Below are positions 36,670 through 47,818 of a stretch of DNA of 64,000 nucleotides, one piece after another (position 1 is the first letter of the stretch; every line of letters starts with the position of its first letter). Below the pieces are notes generated by a model. It did not search any database and was not told the origin of the DNA. It saw only the letters and a program-made list of their open reading frames with translations. Both the position numbers and the translations under genes were made by a program. Source of the DNA: Sphingomonas sp. S1-29 (GTDB lineage: Bacteria > Pseudomonadota > Alphaproteobacteria > Sphingomonadales > Sphingomonadaceae); assembly GCF_026167545.1 (NCBI RefSeq), contig NZ_CP110678.1, positions 3,275,501 to 3,339,500 of the forward strand, in the 5' to 3' direction.

Positions 36670-38058
36670 ATGATCCGCCTGTTCAAGCATTATGTGCCGA
36701 ACGCGGTGCTGCTGCTGGCGCTGCTCGATTTCCTGTGTCTGATCGCCGCCGCCGAGTTCGGCTGGCAATATCGGGTGCGCGAACTAGGGCTCGATCCCGA
36801 GGCGTTCACGACACGCATCCCGCAATTGCTGAGCTTCGCCGCGAGCCTCGGCACCGCGATGATCGCGGTCGGCGCATACAGCCCCGAGGCGCTGACATCG
36901 ATGCGCGTGGCGGCCGCGCGGCTGATCGTCGCGGTGTCGCTGGGGACGATCTTCCTGGCGGTGCTGTTCTTCCTGGTACCCGCGCTCACCTTCTGGCGCT
37001 CGAACCTGCTTTACGCGATGATCGCGGCGATCGGCCTGTTGTTCGTGCTGCGGCTGCTGATCGGCAAGACGCTTGGCGGGCAAATATTCAAACGCCGTGT
37101 AGTGGTGCTCGGGGCGGGGCCGCGCGCGGCGCGGCTGAAGGCGCTGGCGCGCGCGCCCGGCGCGGGCTTCGTCGTCGTCGGCTATGTCTCGATGAGCGAA
37201 GCCAACCGCGTGATCCCCGAGGCGATCGCGCGCGATGCGATCTTCAACCTCGCCGATCATGTCGTGCTGCTCAACGCCTATGAAGTCGTGCTCGCGCTCG
37301 AGGAGCGCCGCAACGCGCTGCCGCTCAAGGATCTGGTGCGGATCAAGACCACCGGCGTCCATGTCAACGAAATCTCGACCTTCCTCGAACGCGAAACCGG
37401 CCGCGTCGACCTCGACAGCCTCAACCCGTCGTGGCTGATCTTTTCAGACGGCTTTTCGTCGGGGCGGATGTTTTCGAGCGTGTTCAAGCGGCTGTTCGAC
37501 CTCACCGCCAGCCTCATCCTGCTCGCGCTGACGCTGCCGGTGATCCTGTTCATGGCGCTGGTAGTGAAGCTCACCAGCAAGGGGCCGGCCTTCTACCGCC
37601 AGCGCCGCGTCGGGCTGTACAGCCAGGGCTTCGACATCGTGAAGCTGCGATCGATGCGAGTCGATGCCGAGGTGCCGGGGCAGGCGGTATGGGCCGAGAA
37701 GGACGATCCGCGGATCACCGCGGTCGGCCGCTTCATCCGCAAGACGCGGATCGACGAGCTGCCGCAATGCTGGAGCGTGCTAAAGGGCGAGATGAGCTTC
37801 GTCGGCCCGCGGCCCGAGCGCCCGCAATTCGTCGACGATCTCGAACAGCAGCTGCCTTATTATGCCGAGCGCCACATGGTGAAGCCCGGCATCACCGGCT
37901 GGGCGCAGATCAACTATCCCTATGGTGCCTCGATCGAGGATTCGCGGCAGAAGCTCGAATACGACCTGTATTACGCCAAGAATTACTCGCCCTTTCTCGA
38001 CATCCTGATCCTACTGCAGACGATCCGCGTGGTGCTGTGGCCCGAGGGCGCGCGGTGA
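36670..38058 (+). CDS. EPS undecaprenyl-phosphate sugar transferase (PEP-CTERM-associated type)
   Basis: The 462-residue product has about four N-terminal membrane helices, a nucleotide-binding-like middle domain (VVVLGAGPRA) and a C-terminal bacterial sugar transferase domain (KRLFDLTASLILL... then DELPQ and FVGPRPERP). It puts the first sugar phosphate on undecaprenyl phosphate to begin repeat-unit assembly. It matches the TIGR03013-type, PEP-CTERM-associated enzymes. The ATG at 36670 follows GGAG. PrsK follows 7 bases after the stop. Confidence 0.9.
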   Translation: MIRLFKHYVPNAVLLLALLDFLCLIAAAEFGWQYRVRELGLDPEAFTTRIPQLLSFAASLGTAMIAVGAYSPEALTSMRVAAARLIVAVSLGTIFLAVLFFLVPALTFWRSNLLYAMIAAIGLLFVLRLLIGKTLGGQIFKRRVVVLGAGPRAARLKALARAPGAGFVVVGYVSMSEANRVIPEAIARDAIFNLADHVVLLNAYEVVLALEERRNALPLKDLVRIKTTGVHVNEISTFLERETGRVDLDSLNPSWLIFSDGFSSGRMFSSVFKRLFDLTASLILLALTLPVILFMALVVKLTSKGPAFYRQRRVGLYSQGFDIVKLRSMRVDAEVPGQAVWAEKDDPRITAVGRFIRKTRIDELPQCWSVLKGEMSFVGPRPERPQFVDDLEQQLPYYAERHMVKPGITGWAQINYPYGASIEDSRQKLEYDLYYAKNYSPFLDILILLQTIRVVLWPEGAR

Positions 38059-38065
38059 CCCGGCG

Positions 38066-40107
38066 ATGATCGCATTTCTGGTTCTTTGGAGCCACGCGCT
38101 GGCAGCGCTGGCGTTCGCAGCGCTCGCATTGTCCACCACCCGGCAGCCGGCGGGGGCGGGGCGCATCTTGCTCGCGGCCGCCTTTGCGGCGACTGGCTTG
38201 TGGGCGTTGGCGGTAGCGGGCATCGGCGGCGACGCTGCGGTTACCCAGCTGATCAATATTGCTCGCAACCTCGCCTGGTTGGTCGTCGTCCACTGGCTAT
38301 ACCGGCGCGGGCACGCTGCAGCCGCGCCGGCAGCGACCGTGTTTCACCTGACCGTGGCGGCGGTGCTGGCGATCGGTGGACTGTTGACCGCGATGGCGGC
38401 CCAAGGCGACAGCGCGGCGTTGGCCGCCGCGATGCTCGAAGCCGGCTATATCCTGCGGCTGCTGGGGTCGATCGGCGCGCTGGTGATGACGCGCAATGCA
38501 TATGCCGCGTTTGCCAGCGGTGCACCGCGGGCATTGGCGCGGGTGGCGGCTGCGATGTGGTTGGTCGAGGTGAATCTGCTGACATTCGCCTGGGCGACCG
38601 ATAGCTGGCCGCCCGAGTTGGTGGCGGCGCGCGGCATCGTGCTGGTGGGGCTCGCCGCGGTGCTCGCGGTGGCGCTCCAGCGCGGCGGCGGACGTCCGGT
38701 GCAATTGTCGCGCGCGGCGGCGATGCAATCGCTCTCGCTGCTGGCGATCCTCGGCTATTTCGCGCTGCTCGCCGCGGTGACCGGCGGGCTTCAGATGATC
38801 GGCGGCGGGCATGCGCGGCTGTGGCAGACCGCCTTCGTCTGCGGATCGACCGCAGCGGCGCTGGCGGTCCTGTCGACCGGATGGCTCCGCGCCTGGACTC
38901 GCGTGAAGCTCGCCAAGCATCTGTTCCGTCACCGTTATGACTATCGCGCCGAATGGCTGCGCTTCACCGATACGCTGGGCAAACCCGAGGACATCGCGCC
39001 GCTCGACGAGCGGATGGTCAAGGCGATCGCCGACCTAACCGATTCGCCCGCGGGGCTGTTGCTCGTCCCCGACGCCGGCGGGCTCGGCATCGGGGCCACT
39101 TGGAACTGGGATGTCGGCGCGCTGCCCGCCACCGCCACCGCTCCCGAACTGGTCCGCCATCTCGAAGCCACCGGGCGGATCATCGAACTCGACGAGGTCC
39201 GCGCCGGGCGCAGCCCCGCCGAGGATAGCGACGCGATGCCGCAATGGCTGATCGACCAGCCCGACGCCTGGGTGGTGGTGCCGCTGCCGCATCTGACGAC
39301 GCTGGCCGGAGTGATCGTGCTCGCGCGCCCGCCGATCGATCGTGCGCTCGATTGGGAGGATTTCGACCTGCTCAAGGTGGTCGGCCGGCAAGTCGCGAGC
39401 TACCTCGCCGAAGCGCGCGCGCAGGCGCGGCTGACCGAGGCCGAGCGGTTCGAGGAATTCAACCGCCGCTTCGCCTTCATCCTGCACGACATTAAGAACC
39501 TCGTCAGCCAGCTCAGCCTGGTCGCGCGCAATGCCGAGCGGCATGCCGACAATCCGGCGTTCCGCGCCGACATGGTCGCGACGCTCAACGAATCGGCGAC
39601 TAGGATGAACGATCTTCTAGCCCGCCTGTCGCAATCGCAGCCGCAACGTGCCGACCCGCCACGCTCGGTGCCGGTGCTCGCCCTGGCGCAGCGTGTCGCC
39701 AGCGCGCGGCGGCTGGTCCGCCCGGTGGTGGTGACCGGCCCGCGCGACGTGCTCGCGCTCGCCGATCCGATCCGGCTCGAACAGATACTGAATCATCTCG
39801 TCCAGAACGCGATCGAGGCAAGCCTACCAAGTGAGCCGGTAGGGATCGCCATATCGGATCACCCCGATCGCGTGGTGATCGAGGTGATCGACCGCGGTTG
39901 CGGCATGTCACCGGCGTTCGTGCGCGACCGGTTGTTCAAGCCGTTCGTGTCGACCAAGGCGAGCGGCTTCGGGATCGGCGCGTTCGAGGCACGCCAGCAT
40001 GCGGTGGCGATGGGCGGCACGCTCGATGTCACCAGCCGCGAGGGCGAGGGGAGCTGCTTCCGCCTGACGCTGCCGATCGCGACCGCCGGCACGCTGGAGC
40101 GCGCGGC

Positions 40108-40111
<4 letters not shown>
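38066..40111 (+). CDS. prsK: PEP-CTERM system histidine kinase PrsK
   Basis: The 681-residue product has an N-terminal membrane module of about 7-8 helices, a GAF-like domain (about 300-440), the dimerisation helix with phosphoacceptor His474 (FILHDIKNLV) and an HATPase (GFGIGAFEARQHA). The length equals that of TIGR02916 PrsK. It should sense an unknown signal at the membrane and phosphorylate PrsR. It overlaps PrsR by 4 bp (GTGA), so the pair is co-translated. Confidence 0.9.
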
Positions 40112-41446
<1,335 letters not shown>

Positions 41447-41463
<17 letters not shown>

Positions 41464-43429
41464 CGCCCGCCGGACGCTGCGACGGCGGATGGCGATCGGG
41501 GTGCTGGTGGTTGCCGCGCTGCTGGCCGCCATCTTCGTTGCGCGCGTGGTGTGGCCCGAGCGCAGCGACCGCGCCGGATCGGATGCGGCGATCGCGCGCG
41601 CGCTGGCCGAGCTCAAGACCGGCAATCCCAGCGCTGGGGTAGCGGCGGCGCATGAAGCGGTGCTCGCCGATCCCGCGCACGGACTGGCGCACGCGGTGCT
41701 CGCGCGGACGTTGCTGGCGATCGACGACGGGGTCGGTGCGGCGGCGGCGCTCGATCGCGCGGCGAAGGCAGGGTTCGACATGCGCCGCGTCGCGCAATTG
41801 CGCGCGCATGCGAGCTATCTCCAGGGTGATGCCGAAGCGGCGCTGGCCGAGCTTGGTCGCAGCCATCCGCGCTACGCCGTTTATGCCGATCGCATTCGCG
41901 CGTCGGCGCTCGCCGATCAAGGCGACACCGATCGCGCGCGCGCGTTGCTCGAGGCGGCGACGGCTGCCCGGCCCGGCGACTGGGCAGGGTGGGTGGCGCT
42001 TGCTCGGTTCCGGCAGGATATCGGCGACGAAGGCGGGGCGATCGCCGCGAGCGAACGCGCGATTGCCGCTGATCGGCGGCAAGTCGACACGCTGCGGCTG
42101 CGCGGCGAGATGGTGCGCAGCCAGTTCGGACCGGTCGCGGCCTTGCCCTGGTTCGCGCAGGCGGTAGCGCGCGATCCGGCGCATTTCGGGGCATTGATCG
42201 CCTATGCCGCGACGCTCGGCGATATCGGGCGCACGCGCGAGATGCTGGCGATGGTGCGCCGCGCCGAGGCGGTTCGGCCCGGCGACCCGCAGGCGCTGTA
42301 CCTGCAGGCGGTGCTGGCGGCGCGCGCAGGACGCTTTGCCCTCGCTGAGTCGGTCGTCCAGCGGCTGGGCGGCGCGGGTGAATCGATGCCCGGGGTGCTG
42401 CTGCTCAAGGGCGTGATCGACCTCCAGACCGGCCGCCTCGAACAGGCGATCGCGACGCTGCGGAGCTTGATCGACCGCCAGCCACGCAATTTCACCGCGC
42501 GCCGGTTGCTGGCGGCGGCGCTCGCGCGGTCCGACGCTTCGCGCGCCGCGATCGACGTGCTGCGCCCCGTCATCGAACGCAGCGATGCCGACAGCTATGC
42601 GCTGGTCACCGCCGCGCGCGCATTCGAGCGGATCGGCGAGCGCGGCCCCGCCGCCGGGCTGCTCGATCGCGCCGCGGTGCCTGCGCGGGGCGGATCGGGG
42701 GCGTTTGCCGGTGGGACCGATCTCGGCGCTGCGCTGGCGAGCGCTCGGCAGGCGCGGGGGGCGCCGGGGCCGACGATCGCCTATGTTCGCGCACTGGTGC
42801 GCAGCGGCGATCTGGCGCGCGCGCTTGCCGAGGCGCGCGCGCTGGCCGGACGCTATCCGGGGTTGCCCGCGGCGCATATCGCGATCGGCGACGTGGCGAT
42901 GCTGGCGCGCCAGCCGGCGCTTGCCGCGCAGGCCTTTGCCCGCGCCGCCTCGCTGCGGTTCGACGAGCCCGCGATGCTCCGGCTGGTAGAGGCGCAGGAT
43001 GCCGCCGGGCAGCGCGGCCCGGCGGCGAACACGCTCGCGCTGTTCGTGTCGCAGCATCCGGGCAATTTGGCGGCGCTTCGCCTGACCGCGGCGTGGCAGC
43101 TCGCGGGTGGCGAACCCGGCGCCGCGATCGACACGTTCGCGGCGATCCGAGCCGTGGCAGGAAATCGCGATGCGGCGGTGCTGCTGGGGTCGGCGACGGC
43201 GCATCTCGCGATCGGCGAGATAGACCGCGCGCTAGCATTCGCGCGCGACGCCTATGCGTTGCAGCCACAGAACCCGATGGTCGCCGATGCCTATGGCGAG
43301 GCGTTGCGCGCCAGCGGCGACCGCCAGGGGGCGGTACAGTTGCTTCGCAAGGCAGCGTCGATCGCGCCCGGCCATCGCGGGATTGCCGCGCATCTGGCGC
43401 AGGCGATTGCCGAGCTGCGCGCGTCGTGA
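41447..43429 (+). CDS. TPR-repeat protein, PrsT-like
   Basis: The 660-residue product has an N-terminal signal anchor (RMAIGVLVVAALLAAIFVARV) and then many alanine-rich helical repeats of about 34 residues, consistent with TPR scaffold folding in the periplasm. Position directly after PrsR suggests PrsT, but TIGR02917 PrsT proteins are about 900 residues, so this may be a shortened or alternative member. It overlaps PrsR by 17 bp. Likely assembly or secretion scaffold for EPS or PEP-CTERM proteins. Confidence 0.75.
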
Positions 43430-43478
43430 TCCGGCGTCTCGCTTGACCGCTTCGCGACTTGCCCCGAAACGAACCGGC

Positions 43479-44294
43479 ATGGGAAATGCCGAAACGCTGG
43501 GGCGCATCGCCGACGCACTCGACCGGCTGGCGCCGCCGCGCGCCGCCACCGCCGATCCGCTCGCGCACGCCGCCTATGTCTGGCGCGGTGGGGCGCTCGC
43601 AGCGGCGCGGTCGTTCGCCCCGCTGCTGATCGACCGGTTGGTGGGGATCGATGCGCAAAAGGCGACGTTGCTCGCCAATCTTCGCCGATTGGCCGCGGGA
43701 CACGCGGCGCAGGACGCTTTGCTATGGGGCGCGCGCGGCACTGGCAAGTCGGCGCTGGTGAAGGCGGCGGTCGGCGCGGTGCAGGCCGAAGGCGGCGGGC
43801 TGGCGCTCGTCGAAGCCGGGGCGGGCGAAGTGGCGAGCCTGCCCGCCTTGTTCGCCGCGATCGACGGCACGCCGCGCGCGTTCGTGATCTTCGTCGATGA
43901 CCTGGGCTTCGACACCGCCGCCGATGCGCGGTCGCTGCGTTCGCTGCTCGAAGGCGGGGCCGAAGCGCGGCCCGACAATGCGCGGCTGGTGGTGACCTCG
44001 AACCGCCGCCATTTGATCCCGCGCAACCTCGCCGACCAGGAAGACGCGATCAACCAGCGCGACGTGATCGACGACCAACTGGCGCTCGCCGATCGCTTTG
44101 GGCTGAGCCTCGGCTTCCACGCGCTCGACCAGGACGGTTACCTCGCGATCGTGCGCGGCTATTGCGAAGCCGAAGGCCTGCCCTTCGACGCGCACGACGC
44201 GGTGCAATGGGCGACGCGGCGCGGCAGCCGGTCGGGGCGGGTGGCGTGGCAATATGTCACCGAGGTCGCCGGGCGCGCGGGGCGGGCGGTTTAG
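43479..44294 (+). CDS. DUF815 family ATPase
   Basis: The 271-residue product has a P-loop GARGTGKS at 84-91, a Walker B-like VIFVDDLGF and an AAA-like sensor segment (RLVVTSNRRHLIPRN). It matches DUF815 ATPases of unknown function. The ATG at 43479 is chosen for the start of conserved sequence; the frame is open further upstream. The 3' end overlaps the convergent ParE gene by 4 bases. Confidence 0.88.
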   Translation: MGNAETLGRIADALDRLAPPRAATADPLAHAAYVWRGGALAAARSFAPLLIDRLVGIDAQKATLLANLRRLAAGHAAQDALLWGARGTGKSALVKAAVGAVQAEGGGLALVEAGAGEVASLPALFAAIDGTPRAFVIFVDDLGFDTAADARSLRSLLEGGAEARPDNARLVVTSNRRHLIPRNLADQEDAINQRDVIDDQLALADRFGLSLGFHALDQDGYLAIVRGYCEAEGLPFDAHDAVQWATRRGSRSGRVAWQYVTEVAGRAGRAV

Positions 44295-44581
44295 GCCAGG
44301 TCGATCCGCGACAAATCGCGCGCCGAATGGATGATGCGGACGATGACGACCGCATCCGGGTCGATCCGGTAAAGGATATTGTACTTGGCCACCGACAGCA
44401 CCCGCATACCGATAGCGGCCTCGTCACGCGCGGGTGCGCTTCGCGGGTGGTCGCGCAGCCGGGCGATCGACGCCCCGATCCGGTCGAGCAGCCGCTGGGC
44501 GGCAACCGCGTCGAAAGTGGCGACATATTCGTATATCGCGTCGAGATCGCTTCGCGCGCGGCGCTGAAAGCGAAGCTTCAT
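44291..44581 (-). CDS. ParE/RelE-family toxin
   Basis: The 96-residue product has the RelE/ParE fold pattern: MKLRFQRRARSDLDAIYEYV, then YNILYRID and VIVRIIHSARD at the C-terminus. The ParE branch inhibits DNA gyrase; RelE cleaves mRNA. The start overlaps the antitoxin stop by 4 bp (ATGA), and the 3' end overlaps the convergent DUF815 gene. Confidence 0.85.
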   Translation of the reverse strand: MKLRFQRRARSDLDAIYEYVATFDAVAAQRLLDRIGASIARLRDHPRSAPARDEAAIGMRVLSVAKYNILYRIDPDAVVIVRIIHSARDLSRIDLA

Positions 44582-44856
44582 TCAGCGGCGCGCGCGGCCA
44601 GCCGTTCATTGCCCCGCCGGATGATGTCTTCGAAAAAGTCATCGGGCATGTCGATCGGCTCGCCGCTCGCCAGACCTTCCTCCCACGCAGCGCGAAGCCG
44701 GGCGTTCTCGTCTTCGCGGGTCTGCAAAAACAACCGTAGCGCGTGCTGCACTACCGCATCGACATCAGCATACTGCCCGGTCGCGACCGCGCGATCGATA
44801 TTGACCGCCACTTCGTTGGCCAGCTCGATCGTGATCTTGCGAATCGCACCCATCAT
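44578..44856 (-). CDS. ParD-family antitoxin
   Basis: The 92-residue product starts MMGAIRKITIEL, a ribbon-helix-helix DNA-binding motif, followed by a long helix (LRLFLQTREDENARLRAAWEEG) and the toxin-binding tail (MPDDFFEDIIRRGNERLA). It should autoregulate the pair and neutralise the toxin. Start at 44856 or the ATG at 44853 are equivalent. It lies upstream of the toxin, as usual. Confidence 0.85.
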   Translation of the reverse strand: MMGAIRKITIELANEVAVNIDRAVATGQYADVDAVVQHALRLFLQTREDENARLRAAWEEGLASGEPIDMPDDFFEDIIRRGNERLAARAAE

Positions 44857-44880
44857 CAGCCTCCATCGCGGGCCAGCCTA

Positions 44881-46662
44881 TCACCCAGCCGCGAGCGCTT
44901 CCACCTGCTCGGCCAGCGCCAGCCAGCGTGCCTCGGCGGCTTCCTTTTCCTCGCGCGCGCGGGCGATCGTTGCCATCAGCCGGTCGAAACCGTCATGGTC
45001 GCGTGCGTATAGCTCGGGATCGGCCAGCCGCTCCTCGTCACGCGCGATCGTCACTTCCAGTTCCTCGATCCGCTTGGGCAGCAACTCATAGTCGCGCTGG
45101 TCCTTGTAGCTGAGCTTTACCGGCTTGGACTTCGGAGCGTCGGGGCTCGCCTTGCCCGCCTTTTTCGCCGCGACCTGGCGCACCTTGCGCTTGGCTTCCC
45201 AATCGGCATAGCCGCCGACCACCATGTCGACCGTTCCCGATCCGTCGAGTCCGATCGTCATCGTCACGGTGCGATCGAGAAAGTCGCGGTCATGGCTGAC
45301 GATCAGCACGGTGCCGTCATAATCGGCGATCACTTCCTGCAACAGGTCGAGCGTTTCGAGGTCGAGATCGTTGGTCGGCTCGTCGAGCACCATCAGGTTC
45401 GATGGCCGCGCGAATTCGCGCGCCAGCAGCAATCGCGATCGCTCGCCGCCCGACAGCGTGCCGATCTTGGCCTCGACCATCGTTGGTTCGAACAGGAATT
45501 CCTTCAGATAGCCGTGGATATGCTTGCGAACCCCCAGCACGTCGATCCATTCGCCGCCATCGGCGACGACCTCGCGCACCGTCTTTTCGGGGGCCATCTT
45601 GCTGCGTTGCTGATCGATGATCACCGGATCGAGCGTCTTGGCGAGGCGGATGTGGCCGCTATCGGGTTCGATCTCGCCGGTCAGCAGCTTGAGCAAGGTC
45701 GACTTGCCCGCGCCGTTCTTGCCGACGATGCCGATCCGGTCGCCGCGGGTGATCCGCAGCGTCAGGTCGTTGATGATCGTGCGATCACCGTACCCCTTGG
45801 TCACGCCCTTGGCGTCGATCACCACCTTGGTCTTCGAATTGTCGGCGGCGGTCGTGAGGTTCGCCGCGCCCGCCGGCCCGGTCATCGCCGCGCGTTCGGC
45901 GCGCATTTCGTACAGCTTGGTCAGCCGCCCCTGATTGCGCTTGCGCCGCCCGGTCACGCCGCGCTGGAGCCAATGCTCCTCTAGCTTCAGCCGCGCGTCG
46001 AGCTTTTCGGCATTGCGCTGTTCGTCGGCATAGACCTGCTCGGTCCAGGCATCGAACCCGCCAAAGCCGATCTCGGCGCGGCGCATCGATCCGCGATCGA
46101 GCCACAAGGTCTGCTTGGTCAGCCGCGTCAGGAAGGTACGGTCATGGCTGATGACCACGAAGGCACCGCGATAGCGGTTCAGCCATTCCTCGAGCCATTC
46201 GATCGCGTGGATGTCGAGATGGTTGGTCGGCTCGTCGAGCAGCAGCACATCCGGGTCCTGCGCCAGCGCGCGCGCGATGCCAGCACGCCGCCGTTCGCCG
46301 CCGCTCGCGGTCGCGGCCTCGCGGCTCAGGTCGATGCCGAGCTGGTCGGCGATCGATTCGGCCTCGTGCCGCGCCGGCGCATCGTCGCCCGACAACACAT
46401 AGTCCATCAGCGTCAGGCAGCCGGTCATCCGCGGCTCCTGTTCGAGCGTGACGACGTTGGTGCCGGGCACGATCACCCGGCGGCCCTCGTCGGCCTCGAC
46501 CTGTCCGCCGAGTAATTTGAGCAAGGTCGTCTTGCCCGCGCCGTTGCGGCCGATCAGCGCGATGCGGTCGCGCGCGCCGATATGGATGTCGAGGTTGCGA
46601 AAGAGCCAACCCGAGCCCTGGACGAGGCCGAGATTTTCGAATGCGAGAAGGGGTGCTGCCAT
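44881..46662 (-). CDS. ABC-F family ATP-binding protein
   Basis: The 593-residue product has two ABC domains (Walker A GRNGAGKT and GKNGAGKS; signatures SGGERRR and SGGERSR; Walker B LLLDEPTNHLD and VLDEPTNDLD) with a positively charged linker and a coiled-coil-rich C-terminal region (about 520-593). ABC-F proteins act on ribosomes rather than in membranes; this architecture resembles Uup. It follows the ParD gene on the same strand after 24 bases. Confidence 0.92.
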   Translation of the reverse strand: MAAPLLAFENLGLVQGSGWLFRNLDIHIGARDRIALIGRNGAGKTTLLKLLGGQVEADEGRRVIVPGTNVVTLEQEPRMTGCLTLMDYVLSGDDAPARHEAESIADQLGIDLSREAATASGGERRRAGIARALAQDPDVLLLDEPTNHLDIHAIEWLEEWLNRYRGAFVVISHDRTFLTRLTKQTLWLDRGSMRRAEIGFGGFDAWTEQVYADEQRNAEKLDARLKLEEHWLQRGVTGRRKRNQGRLTKLYEMRAERAAMTGPAGAANLTTAADNSKTKVVIDAKGVTKGYGDRTIINDLTLRITRGDRIGIVGKNGAGKSTLLKLLTGEIEPDSGHIRLAKTLDPVIIDQQRSKMAPEKTVREVVADGGEWIDVLGVRKHIHGYLKEFLFEPTMVEAKIGTLSGGERSRLLLAREFARPSNLMVLDEPTNDLDLETLDLLQEVIADYDGTVLIVSHDRDFLDRTVTMTIGLDGSGTVDMVVGGYADWEAKRKVRQVAAKKAGKASPDAPKSKPVKLSYKDQRDYELLPKRIEELEVTIARDEERLADPELYARDHDGFDRLMATIARAREEKEAAEARWLALAEQVEALAAG

Positions 46663-46798
46663 GATGGGGACGCTCTAGGGCGCGGACGGTTTAGCGGCAA
46701 TGGGTGCGTACCGCGTTGCCATTTCGCCACGCGCACGTTGCCGAATGGCGACGTTTCCATTCAGAGGCTGTTCAACGCCCGAACCCTATGCAAAGCCG

Positions 46799-47113
46799 AT
46801 GACAATGTCGGCGATGCGTGGTTTTCTTGGCATAGCGTGCCTGCTGGTTCCGTTCGGCGCGGTAGCCGGCGAACCGTCGCAGCGGCAGCGCGACCATGAC
46901 GCGGTGCGCGAGGCGCGGATGCAGGGACGGCTGCTTCCGCTGCGCGAGATCGAGCGGCGCGTGGTGCCGCAGCTGCGCGGTGCGCGCTATCTCGGCTTTG
47001 AATTCGATTCGGGAAGTTCGGTTTACACGCTGAAGTTCCTGCGCGATGGCAATGTGATCTGGGTGTCGGTCGACGGGCGTTCGGGGCAGGTCCTCGGGCG
47101 TTCGGGCAACTGA
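46799..47113 (+). CDS. Secreted PepSY-domain-like protein
   Basis: The 104-residue product has a signal peptide (GFLGIACLLVPFGAVAGEP) and a compact domain ending KFLRDGNVIWVSVDGRSGQVL, like a PepSY domain. PepSY proteins often inhibit proteases or sense peptides and are linked to PhoPQ-type kinases, which occur next door. Candidate starts at 46799, 46805 and 46814 all precede the signal; the frame is open earlier. It lies 25 bases before the response regulator. Confidence 0.75.
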   Translation: MTMSAMRGFLGIACLLVPFGAVAGEPSQRQRDHDAVREARMQGRLLPLREIERRVVPQLRGARYLGFEFDSGSSVYTLKFLRDGNVIWVSVDGRSGQVLGRSGN

Positions 47114-47138
47114 CAACCCCCACGCGGAAGGAACAACG

Positions 47139-47816
47139 ATGCGCGTATTGATCGTCGAGGATGAACCCAATCTGCGCCAGCAGCTCAGCAACACGCTGGT
47201 GGGGGCAGGCTATGCCGTCGATCAGGCAAGCGACGGCGAGGAAGGCCATTATCTCGGCTCGACCGAGCAATATGACGCGATCATCCTCGATCTGGGGCTG
47301 CCCGAGGTCGATGGGCTGACGGTGCTCGATCGCTGGCGCAAGGAGGGCAAGACGACGCCGGTGCTGGTGCTCACCGCGCGTGACAGCTGGTCGGACAAGG
47401 TCGCCGGGCTCGACGCCGGTGCCGACGATTATGTCGCCAAGCCCTTCCAGAGCGAGGAACTGATCGCCCGCCTGCGCGCGCTCATCCGCCGCGCGTCGGG
47501 CAACGCCTCGGCCGAACTGACCGCGGGCGACATCCGCCTCGACACGCGCAGCGGCAAGGTCACGCGCGCGGGCGAGCCGGTGAAGCTGACCGCGCAGGAG
47601 TACAAGCTGCTCAGCTATCTGCTCCACCACAAGGGCAAGGTCGTCAGCCGCACCGAGCTGATCGAGCATATCTACGACCAGGATTTCGATCGCGATTCGA
47701 ACACGATCGAGGTGTTCGTGACGCGAATCCGCAAGAAGCTGGGCTCGGACGTCATCACCACGATCCGCGGCATGGGCTACAGCCTCGACGAGCCTGGCAC
47801 GCCGCCGCCGGCCTGA
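47139..47816 (+). CDS. OmpR/PhoP-family response regulator
   Basis: The 225-residue product has a receiver domain with Asp51 (IILDLGLPE), conserved Lys (AKPFQSEEL), and a winged-helix DNA-binding domain (TAQEYKLLSYLL, then RDSNTIEVFVTRIRKKLG). It resembles PhoP/QseB-type regulators. It is 25 bases after the PepSY gene and 2 bases before the sensor kinase, giving one transcription unit. A GGAAGGAA ribosome-binding site precedes the ATG. Confidence 0.92.
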   Translation: MRVLIVEDEPNLRQQLSNTLVGAGYAVDQASDGEEGHYLGSTEQYDAIILDLGLPEVDGLTVLDRWRKEGKTTPVLVLTARDSWSDKVAGLDAGADDYVAKPFQSEELIARLRALIRRASGNASAELTAGDIRLDTRSGKVTRAGEPVKLTAQEYKLLSYLLHHKGKVVSRTELIEHIYDQDFDRDSNTIEVFVTRIRKKLGSDVITTIRGMGYSLDEPGTPPPA

Positions 47817-47818
47817 TC

